Assembly (NCBI GenBank): GCA_017591395.1 | Contig: WEDG01003452.1 | Location: forward strand, 107,022-171,021 | DNA from: Schistocephalus solidus | Taxonomy: Eukaryota > Platyhelminthes > Cestoda > Diphyllobothriidea > Diphyllobothriidae | Direction of reading: 5' to 3' | DNA: 64,000 nucleotides | In this document: positions 39,301 through 51,300 of the stretch, piece by piece | Layout of the letters: the number at the start of each line of letters is the position of its first letter | Numbering within the stretch: position 1 is the stretch's first letter | Position numbers and translations under genes: made by a program | Notes under the pieces: generated by a model | What the model saw: only the letters and a program-made list of their open reading frames with translations | Told to the model about the DNA's origin: nothing | Databases searched by the model: none

Positions 39301-42300
39301 TGCTGGACGCACGAACTTTGACCGTCCCGTTCGCTGCTGACTACTGTATAGTCTTCAGACATTGAATACAAACCAATGAGCCATTTTTACTATACGGTGT
39401 TAGTGAACGTTTCAGGACCGATGCCGACGACTCTTGCTTCATGTAAAAACTTTGAAAACAGTGTCATTGGCTGCAAAAGGGGTGCAAGATTGCGTATTCG
39501 CTTTTCGAAAAAACACGATGTTTTACAATCGCAGGCAATAAACTTAACGAAGGTAAGTGTGCATATTCTCCAGCGCGTGCTTAGACCCCGCAGCTGAAAC
39601 AATTCACAGCTAAAGGGAGACATGTCCACTGTTTGTATTTAGCCTAAGGTATTGTTCTTTGCCGGAAAATCTGCAATCCCACGAGAGTTTTATTTTCCAT
39701 TTTACAGCATATTTAAGTATTTCGGCAAATTCCCGCCCGCTTCTACGCCCACTGTACATTGCTGACTTAACAACAAATAAAGGATCCTCCAAATTCTTAG
39801 TGAAATGTTTTCTCTGCACAATCTCGCAGCCGTACTATGTCAAAAGAAGTAAAATAACTTAGGTAATTTAAGAGAAATGTAGGTTTACTTGAATTGTTTC
39901 CATGGGTGACATGCCTTTCTTCAAGGACCTGGCAATTGATCGTGGAATGCACTGGTTCAGCAGTTCGTTTGTTGCACGACGCGTTTTGACAATGTTTTGT
40001 GCAGCTTTCTGTGTACTTGCGCAGCTAGCTTTTTGCTAAAGTGAGAAAAAGAACAACAGCGAAATTAGACAACCACCCTTGCGAAACTGTTATATTCCGC
40101 AGAGCCTTATGCCTATTACCGAACTACAGTCGGTCGGCTATCTCATTAAATTCTGAAATATGTTCTTATTTTTCAAAAAATTACTTGTGTGGGCTTGTAA
40201 CCTTAATTGGCGTGAAGCCTAACTCCAAGAGAATTCTGCGATGTCAAAATGCCGGCTTTTGAACGAGAAGCATTCCGGCTGCTTGTAGTAACTGCACTCT
40301 GTAAAAACGACTGCCTAATTAGCATGTATTTTTTTTCGCGTTGACTTTCGATGCTTTTATAAATGCAAATATATTTTGTGAAAAAATTTAGTTGGTAGCG
40401 AAATGCGTCTTCTTGAAAGCTTATATCTCACAGAGGGTATGTTACAGTTGTAAAAAAAGTTTCATTTTATGAGATCTATTAATACCCTACGATATCCAGT
40501 CATAAAGCATCGTACTCGTTTACTTATAAAGTAAAGTGTAAAAAAGTAAAGTCTAAAAAAGGTCCATATCCATTGCAATCTTTTGTGCAATCTTTTGTGA
40601 CGTCTTACCCATAGCGTAGACAGAAATGGGAATTTCCTATAAGAAATGTATATCGTATGTAATGCAGAAACCCTAGATGTAAGTGTAACGTCAGGTCGGG
40701 TTCAAACTTATTTGGTCATTAAAAAATTGTTTTTTTTAAAAAAAAACGAACGATATTCTTTTTCAAGTAAATAGGTAATAGGCGAAGTAGTCTGCTATCA
40801 AATTAGTATAATAAGGAATACCTTCGTACATGTTTTCTATAAAATATATTTGAATTTATAAGGCCATCGAAAATACATGGGGAAAATTATGACTACCTAA
40901 GTATCCACTTTTTACGGAGTAGACTTTCTGTGGGCGTTCAGACAGAAGCCCCTTCAAAAGCCGGCACCTTGCCGTGACTGAAATATCATGGATTATGCTT
41001 TACAATAATTACTATTACAACTTTATTTGCGTATTTTTTCCAAGCAAAAACACATTTTCGAATTTCGGTTAACATTTCATGAGATAGTTCATCCACCCGA
41101 GGTCATCGCGAACCACCTCCCAGTGTAATGTAAGTGTCAATCAAGTCGCCTAACATCTTTATTTCACTTCGGCTGTGATACTCATTTTGACACACTCGTA
41201 CCTGTTGATTGGGAAGGTGTTCAGTAATCAGATGATTTGCAGTGACACAGGAAAGTGGGACTAATACCGCTAACTTTGAAATTTTGTCGCCATCAAACAG
41301 CTTTAATAGTAACTGTTGGTTGGCGAAGCCTGACTTTTGAACATGAAATATAAGAAATCAAGAGCTCCGATAGGGATTCATGCTTCCATTTTCCTGACTG
41401 GACCTTCTTTGCTTTGAGTAAGCCTGTTTTACTTTATCTAGTAAGTTTAGCGCCGATATTATCACCATTTTTACGGACATTGTGATTGGCAAATTCATAT
41501 TGCCTATTAACGTGAGTCAAATGAAAGGAAAAAGGACAGCGGTGTGCAGGTCGCTTACCTGCTCAAGCAGCATCACCAATTCCTCGGATTTTTGGTTTCC
41601 CAACATGACAATCTCTCGACTGTGGTCGTGCATATTCATATCACTGAGGAAATAGCCCAACTGACGAAGGCTCGCTGCATCCGCGACCCTTGTCAAGAAA
41701 ATGCAAAAATCAGGTTTTTCGAGGGTTTCTAGGTAAACCATGAAAATTTGGTGAAGTTCCTTTTGTCTAAAGCTATTGTCATGCCTTACATACCTCATAT
41801 ATCATTGCGATTAGTGCAAAGGATTTTCTTAAAGGTACCTCCCTGCAGGGATATTCCTGTGTGAAATGATATCCGCAGTAGCTATCCGCTGTTGTATGGT
41901 GCTCGGTGTTCACAAAATACAACATTTTCAGCGAGCAACACTCCAATAAGTGAGCACCGGCCACCGATGCATCACGTTAGATATTTCTCTGACAGAAGCT
42001 TTTCGGATCCTACTGGTCTGATGCTGTGCGTAGCCTCTAGAAGATGTTGCTTTCCAAAAGATTTATTGGCAATACTTGGAACCTAGACTCCGACTCCAGA
42101 CTAGAATGAGAATACTTCACTGACTCCTTCGCTTGGCGCTGGGATGCATTGTTTTGGAGGAAACCTTACTTCACACCAACGTGCCAACTTACAGGCACAC
42201 TTTGAGATGGTCACGTTAGGACACCTCCGACTATCCAACATCTCAACCTCTCCACCACCGGCGACCTATAATCCCTCAAACCAGAAAATACCGACACAGC

Positions 42301-45300
42301 GTACGTCAATGCTTAGGCCAATAGCACTAACCTCAGATCAGCCATTGACTTGTTCTAGGCCCGTTTGCCTTCCTGGCGTTTACCTGGCAACTGCAGCCGT
42401 TCCGTTATTACTTATAGTACCATCTTTGAATTTACCTCCATTTTTCGGAATGACCCGAAATTCTTTACCCGAACTTCTGTCTCTGAAGGAGGCGTCTATA
42501 GGGACCCTCTCACTCTGAACCCTGACAACCGTGACTGACCGCTATCATTGCATCGGCCACATTATTTGCTGTAGAGTTCAAACCACTGAGGGTCACTCTA
42601 TTTTTGGCAAAGCTTCCTGCTGTGAAGTAACTTCAGCAAGACAGGGGACGCAAGAATCTCCCCCCCCCCTAATACTCGTTGCTTTGCGCTGAATTCAAGG
42701 GAGATTAGGGTTAGGACTAAGGTTGGAATTATGGTTCAGTGTACGGTTAAGATAGGCTTGAGGGTGGTTTTACTAGCAGCGTTATGATTAAAGTTGGGTT
42801 AGGATTACGGGGTAAGGTTTTGGGTTATGGTAAATATTAAGGTTGGAGTTAGGGGAAGCAAACTGGAATAAATACCCTTCCTGTAATTCGACGTATGCTT
42901 CTCTACATTGTTTTTTTTCTTTTCCCATTCCCAGGCACCAGCCACCGTTCGATTCAATCTGTGGACAGGTGCAATGAATGGGAGCAGCTGCTGATATCTA
43001 GCGACCTCGTCTATGCGTACCACATACACGACCTGTCTCCCAAACACAAGAACCATTATTTTACACAAAAGGGGTTCTGTGGGTCATATCTCACGCGAGA
43101 GAGTATGCCAGAGGCTATTTTAAGAAGGACCCGGTGCAGCCTGACTCTCAGACCACCAGTCGGCCTATTGCAGCACACAACAATAGACAAAAGCAGTCTC
43201 GATCCAGTTCTCCCACACAGGTAAAGGCAGTTGACACCTCAGATCTGACTTCACACCATCAGCACACGCCACTGTCTCGCCACCCACAAATGCCACTCAG
43301 GGTTCTGTACACATGAACACTCTCCTTGTGGCGTCCTCCGCCTTAACGTGCTACCCAGCTCTTGAACTAATTACTATGACACTCTACCTACCCTCACAAT
43401 TTCAGCCGTTACCAGACCATCAATTCAGTCGCTTCTTTTGACCAGATTTTCTGCACGCCAAGGAAGGTCACAAGTATTCGACTGACCAAAAACGTCTTGA
43501 TAAATAGTCCTCGAGAGCGCATTAAGTAAAAGCATAACAATGAAGGAAATTCAAACTTTATAGGATAACCAGTTAATTTCCGAGTCACTGAAATTTTGAA
43601 ACTTTCTTTAGCCTTTTGGCCAGCGCCTACATATTTTTTAAGGAAGAACACTGAAATGCTAAAACCTCGATCGGCCAATATGCGCAACCAGCAATTTTAC
43701 TCAGTAAAGCGGTAAATAATATTACTTCTGTCATATTAACACCTCTCAGTATGACGCTAGCCGTATTAATAAACAAAAAACTCAATCCGGTTTTAAATGG
43801 AACGCTTTGATTGTATGTTAAATTCTTCAACTCCTGCTTTCATCCTATTGGTCCTCGAAATAGCAGCGATTAGGAAAAACAATGTTCTAACCTGATGGTG
43901 CAGAGAAATATCATGGCCTCCCACTCGGATATGTAGAGCATTTGGCCCTCGAACATGCGCGTAGGCCTATTTTCAATACCACCTGAACCTGCAAAAGACA
44001 TGAAGTAAACTCTTAATCGATAACCTTTAAGGCGTGGGAAACTTTCAACACGTACGATACCGGAGGCATCGGCTTAGGCAATTTAAAAATCATAACCAGT
44101 GTTGCAGTATCCTATGTTCGATGGTTTCGATTACAAGGTCATCAGAAAGGTGGTAATTACAATTTTTCTGTTTTTTTTATTGGGGGTATGTGCTACATTT
44201 ATGACTCAAAAGGACCATTTTTCGAACGTATGTCTGCGTTCGATAAATATTTGTCAGACTAGTACATTTATATGGGAACAGGGTAGAATTTAAAAAACGT
44301 GATGGATCGGAGAAATCGATTGAAGTTGTTCGTCTTTTCACACAAGTGGAGTGAGGGAGGCAATAAGAGGCAGTGGGTGTTAGGTTTAGGCTGGTTTAGA
44401 AGCGGGAGGGCGCAGAGGTGCGCATCCAGGTTACTGAACTTTGGCCAAGGTAATCGTACAGCTTGCATGTGTTTCTCTTGTGCGCACAAGACCGGGCTTC
44501 CGTAAATTGATGGCAGTCTCTTCTGCTGTGGCTAGCAGACGCTGATCTAGTGACTAAGGGTGATTCGATGGGACCTTAGAAATTAAATGGAGGGCTATGT
44601 TGGGGTCAACACGAGGCCCGGAATTAAAATTATATGTAAATGGCGGTGTTTATGCTCTTAATTTATCCTTTTCTCGGCTATGCCAGGAGGTGCTCCCGTA
44701 TTCTTTTGCATAAGAGCCGGCTCCTTCGACCAATATAACTTGCTTAACAGGAGCAAGGAAAGGAGTAAATTTAAGGACGGTCTTTTCATTACCTTTGGCG
44801 AACCCGAGTGATCATACTGGGCCTTTTCTTATTTGTGTAAGCTTATTTCTTTTCGACGTTGCAGTTTTTGGCTGTATCAGCGTGTACGAAGTTGCCGCAG
44901 ACTTGCACTGCATCACGAGCACAGCTGGCTTCCTGCCTTCTGCAGTGCACCCTAAAACATTTCTTCAACATGCTCCCTTTAACTTTTTGTGAAATACCAT
45001 CCAACGTGGCTGGAGTCAGTTAAAGCCAAGTACCTTGGCATTCGGCTCCAGCTGATAGTGCTCCGAGTGACTTCCTGTTCGGGGAATTTTTTGGGGGAGG
45101 GGGGGGGAAACAGACCATCGGGTATGGTCAACCACATATGACAGAATGATCCATGTACATTGTAAGTGAGCATTTAAGATCTCGATACTACCTTGTTAAC
45201 CAAAGTACTTTGTCTGCGCCAGTTAAGGGTTAACTGCAGCTAATAGACTATTTAAGGCCAGAAACAAAGTTCGTGTTCGCCAAGACCTGCTAGTATTAAG

Positions 45301-48300
45301 TATAAAGCTTTGCTGGTATTCAGGGAAGAAGATGGGACCTAAAGATCAAACTAAGATTCAGATCTCTTAGGCAGTTGATAAACAGACCAGAAAGGCTGTG
45401 TATATCGAGTAAAAAGCGCAACGAGCAATTTGACGGTAGAAGTGATATCTCTATTATTTCAATACCACCTGAGTACTGTAGCGACTTCCAAATTACCTCT
45501 TTATTTTCATCCCCACCTGGCTGCTTCAAAAAAAAACAAGTGATAACTCCAATTATCTAGCCCGCAGTTTGCGAGCAGCTTGGCCTGGAAAGTAAAGGTT
45601 AAACGGAACGCTCGCGTGCCCTCCCGTAATTAGGACAGAGTGTGACCTTGACGATCCCCTCTGACAGGGCGCGGGTCCGTATTGCAGTGCTGAGTCCCTT
45701 GCCGGGGGTCAACTGACTCCGGTTCAAAGTCCAGGTGTGAAGCCAGCGCTTGGGCTAAGGCCAGTTTCAGACTGCGACTTATCACTACCCCGGGGCATTA
45801 ACTCTCAAAGGACCACCTAGAGTATTTTGAGTGGCTTTACTTTGAATGCAACCTGTTGTTTTCTTTTTAAGGAGACCTCTGTCGATTTCCGCTCTGTTAC
45901 GCGAGAAGTCAGAATGGGAATATCACTTGAACCTGTGCACTTTGGGCACAAGCGCTTGGTAGATTATTTGCAACAGGCGTTTAGAAATCTGACATTGTAG
46001 CAGCGACTTGAGATGGCAAGCTAATTTGTAGATGCTCAGGTACATGTTTCCCACAAAACTCACTTCCGTTTGTCGCACTGTCTTGTATCCTTTTTTTACA
46101 ACAAATATATCCATGCAATAATCACGGCGTGTACTGAAGTTGAGTAAGGTGTCAAATTTTTCACAACGCGAATCAAATTGACGTAGGTTACAGAGTAAGC
46201 ACAAAAGCATAAAGGCCCTCGTAATCTCAGCGGGGGCGGGGGGTGAAAGATGAAAAAGTCGTAGCCCTCAAGGTTTGTATAATGAGCAGACATTTATTAA
46301 AGCACAAACCTGGAAAAATAAAGAGCAAAATCACTATCCATATTATTTGCCTGTATTGTCATATAGGTTCACAGTATTGGCATGTTAAACTTTATTAGTG
46401 GCCGAGCTATCGGACCAAAAGCAAGCCCCAGAAGTGAATGAATTTAAACTTTTCGAGGTCAAAGGGAGAAGTCACTGTCGAATTCACTGTGCTTAAAGTG
46501 CTTTGAATGTCCCGACTATTAGGGCCGAATTATCACTTTCTGGAAATGCTATGAGTCTAGATCAACGTTTGCGGTCTAAAGCCGAGTTTTCAAGCAAGCT
46601 TCTCTACTCTAAAATAAGGCCTCTTTTACGTCGACTTACTCACTAAACGCAGTAGAACGGCAAAAGTGCTCAACACTGCGATTTAAAGATTTTTTAAGGT
46701 TTTCTTCTGTGGAGAACGAATTCGTCCTTAAACGCAAACTAATGCTCATGGTGGGCGGCGCATTTTTTGGAAATTGTTAACTTTGGAGGTAAAAACCAAA
46801 TAACATACCATTTTCCTGGCCGATATATTCAATTTGAAAAATGTTGCTTTTGTATGTTTGGATCTGAAAATGGAAACGATTTGAGACAGGAGAAAAATTA
46901 CAGAAATTCAGTCAGCATAAAACGAAGGTTAGTTCACCTTTAGCCCTTGCGTTTTTAAACTTCCCGATACTGGATCTTATCATGCGCGACAGCTGAAAAT
47001 ATGAGTTGGCTAATGTGAATGCTAAACTGTTCTAAAAGATGAACATGCTGGAAAAGTCTGCTGAGGGTAGGTTACATTTCCGGCATGTTATCTACATGTG
47101 TTATAACTTATATAAAAACTAAATTATTCTACACAGAAAGAATTTTTCAGTGATCACTTTCTTATCGGCCACTGTAGAATATTTCGCTGTCTTGAAAAAA
47201 CGGGCTAAATAGAGGTTATTTTAACGTCCCGTAGCTTCCGTTTAAATTTGCACGTGGTCTAGAATTCATTTTCTAGGAAGCATAAAGAAAGCCTCTACTG
47301 TCAGCTGTCTCTGCAAAAAAATGAAGTATGGTTCAATATATGAGCATACTATTTTTCACCCTCACATGGGAAATTTATTTTTCACATGAGAATCTGCTGA
47401 AGTATATATCTGGCTTATTAGTTTTTTTTAAAGCTGAAAATAGACCCTGACCAATACGTAACTTCATGTAATTGATTTTTATGATAAATTTAAGGTTTAT
47501 TGCCCGGCGTCCTTGGTTTTGAAGAAAAAACTTTTCTCTGTTTAAATAATGAGCTTGTGACAGAATTAGTCATAAAATCTTCGTCACATTATATGATTGA
47601 CTTAAACAGAGATCCTCGTATTCGTTTTTCTGAAGTGTGCTTTGCTGTATTTTGGCCTAAAATGCTAACCAGAAATGTCTTTAGCAGATTCTATCACGAA
47701 TTTTATGTCATTATTGATTAGTTATGTGCAATTCGTCTGGTTTGGAAATTTTATAGACTTTGATAGAATACTTAAAAAATAAAACTAGAGTTCCCACTCT
47801 TTATCGTATATCACCGGCTAATTCCTGACCCTGTCTTCCCTTTAACTATCAGCTTTCCCATATGCATCTCAAATTTTCTGATTACAAAAGATTGTCAGCT
47901 ATTGGAATGTTCTTTAAATAAAATAATATAGGTGGTTTTTTACATAGTTCAATTCATGTAATAAGTCTCGAATCTTGCTACTTCACTAATGTGCTTGTGG
48001 GACACCAGTTTTGGAAAGTAAATCATACCCAAACATTTTATCCGAAACACGATGACAGTGATAGATTTCCCACGTGCAAAACGTGCATTTTCTGCCTGCT
48101 TTGGCAGTACACGAAAGCTGCCGTTTAGCGACGGTAGTTTGCTCCAAATTCTGTGAAATAGAATACTGCAAAGTCAGCAGACACTATTTCGTGCAGAAAT
48201 TGCTTCTTTTCAAAAGTCTGCCACAATCCTCAATTTTCTGCCAATAATTTAAATTTTGGACCGCCAGTGGTTGGCCACCTTTTTAATTTGATCGGAATGT

Positions 48301-51300
48301 TCAATAAAATCCCAGAATTTGCGTTCTTCAGATTTATGACACTAGATGCACAGAAAAACATCAACCGAATTGTTTATTGCACATATAGGCAACCTTGTTA
48401 TCTCACAATAAACTCCCTTGACATCCTACAAAATAAGCGACTGCTCTTCATTTAAGAGTCCTCTTGAATACCTGATTTGTCATTGTATCTTTCACTATTC
48501 TTATCTGAAATGCTGGGTTCTATGTAGACGTTGTGTCTTAAGTTTGTAGATTGAGCAACGCCCTTATAAATCATCCCTAAGAAGACCCTCATTAGCTTAT
48601 TTAAGCAGTCCACCCGAGCATCTTTAATGGATCCTCGATCAATGGTTTTGGGTTCGTCAGATTCTAACCAACTTTAAATTAAAGCAGTTGACTGTACGAA
48701 TTAGAAAACTTAAAGCATATTTTATGAAAATTATGGTTTCTCTCATTGTGCGTACGCTGAGGATTTTATGTCATGCCTGCCCACCCCTTTGTGTGCAAAC
48801 CTGGCGTGTTTTGTGGGGGCCGGGGCGGCAAGCGTAGACTGAATACCTAGCTCTGTCAGCCACTACATCTGCTCTCATCATCACCTGCCGGGCTGGTTCT
48901 AACTTTCGAATGGCCCACAAAAGAGAGAAGATAGCGTGAGATCAACTCTGAGGCCTCCATACTCTGGCACTTAAGCGCATTCTTTATGATGATAAATCCA
49001 TCGTGCTTGAATCCCTTGTGGTGCTTTAAAAGTCATGGCTTGGAAGGTTAGGAACAGACGATTAAACCTGCACTACGTAGTCAGCCCAGTGTGTGTTTGT
49101 GAGGCTCGGCTGACTATTGGACTGAAGTTCAGGATCAGTGGAACATTAATGTGGTCTCTATAGCAGTCTCCCGCAAGCGATATCCAAGCCGTCCCGTCAG
49201 ATTCCTGTAGATATTAAGTAATTACCAAACTGAGGGTACAAGTTATAGGTAGAAGCCCTGACACGCGTGTTTCGCAGGTCTTTTGTCGCTACATGAAGCA
49301 GCCGCGACGGGTTCATGTCAACTTTCGGACCGAGCCTGTAAAGATTTTTTCGGAAGTATTTACTGCAAGTTCAGGTATTAGTTTCCTTGGAAATTAGAAA
49401 AAACACCTTGCAACTCTATCAGCCCAGTCTTCGCATCAGATGGCTGACCGACCCAGATGGTGGACTGATGCCTGGGAGAGGAAAGAGAGAGAGAGAGAGT
49501 GAGGTCGATGACAGTCAACGCATATTCCTTACTAGAAACAACTTCACGCACTTTCAAATATTACGGGAGGCTAAAATTTTACCTTACAAGGCCGCCGCAT
49601 AATGAGGTGACTCGTTCCCCCCACAGGACGGATAGTGAAGCTGCAAGGATTCTTTCTTCAGGTGGCCCCTATGGCACTCCCACTCTGATGAGATCCGAAC
49701 CGCCCCCACTTCTTATTTATGTGAAATGGTGGTCCGTTGTGCGGTTGTGGGCGGAAATTAAATAAGATATTCCGTAGCTTTGTCAGCCACTTGCACATGC
49801 AATTTTCACATTGATTTTTTATCCCCTTATAAATTCAAATATATTTTCTAGAAAACATGCACAAAAATATTCTTTCTTGCACTCATTCCGTCGCAAATTA
49901 CGTCTTCTTCGAAGTTAATACCTGAAGAAAGGATATCTTCCGATTAAAAAAACTTCACAATTCCCAAATAATTTTTAACCCGACCTGCTGTTACACTTAC
50001 ATGCAGGGTTTCCAAAAGCATAAGCATACGGGGAAGAAATCACATATTTCTCAAAATATTTTGAATTGGGTGTGCGCCAATTTCTATAATTTATAAGCAG
50101 CATTAATAAATACACAGATACGGTTCTTTGTGAATGGAAATTTCACAGCCTTAACAATCTCACAATTATAGATCTTTTAAAACTGCAAGATACGCATGCT
50201 AACTTAAAAACTTCGAAGATGTAATTGGCTACCAAATGAGTATAAGAAAGTGTTTTTTTGTATTTGTTCTATAAAATATACTTGAATTTATATGATGTTA
50301 GGTTTACCATTGGGGTTAAGGTCAGGCGTATTTTAAGGGTTAAAGTTTTGGGTCATTTTAACTGTAGGGTTTAGGTTAATAGAGGGGTATGGTTAAGAGA
50401 AAAGGTTAACATTCAATTTTAATTTAGGGTTAGTGCTAGGGTTAAACCACGAGATTATTTACCCTTCCTGACATTCATCGTAAGACCATGAATTTAGGTG
50501 GTAGGCTCGGTACCTATTCCCGCTTCCTGTTTAAGCGGCCATACAAGGCCTCCTTACCCAAATAAGTACAAGAATGTTTTTTGCATGTGTTCTCTAAAAT
50601 ATAATTGAATTTATAAAGGCGATGAACATCAATGAGAAAAATTTGTACTACTTTAGAACTTATTTGTGTAAAGGGTGCGGTTTTTGCTGGCGACCTAAAG
50701 GCTCTTTCAAAAGCCTGCATCCTGATGTGACTGAAATATACTGGGATTAGGCTCTGGGATTATTTATATTTAAACCCCTACTTCAGTAATATTTTCGAAT
50801 CGAAAACATATTTTGAAATTTCGGTTGATATTTCATGAAATAGCAAACCCACTGTATATGTTGTTTACTTGCGCATTTTTTTATTTCCTCCAGGGACAAC
50901 ATTAGAACTAGCTTACCTTTTCAAATGATGGCTCAATAAAGGGACGGATAAACGTGAATTTGGATCGAAAATCTGCTCCGACCAGGTTGCTGTCCAGAAG
51001 GCACATACTCCGACCCACATGCTGAATCGTCATGTCCTCAGTGATCAGCAGGTGGAAAGCAAAGAGTGAAAGGAAATCGCTTCCTAACGAACTAAAGCCT
51101 GCCTGTTCCATCAGTGCCACCTCCTGGTTTGGAAATGTGCTCTTCTCACTCCAGCCACCCTTTAGACACCTGATCTCCAGAATGGTCTTGTACACAGCTC
51201 CAACCTGGACGGAGGGCTTGCAGTCCACGGAGATCTCGGTGGCGTAAATTTGGCGTGCAATTGCCGTCAACTGGCCTTGTACATAAGGGGTATAGCCGCA

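Noticed and set aside
47986..48171. Minus-strand frame with several Cys/His, possibly a zinc finger or transposon piece
   Set aside because: The Cys/His spacing matches no zinc-finger pattern, and there is no splice or repeat support.
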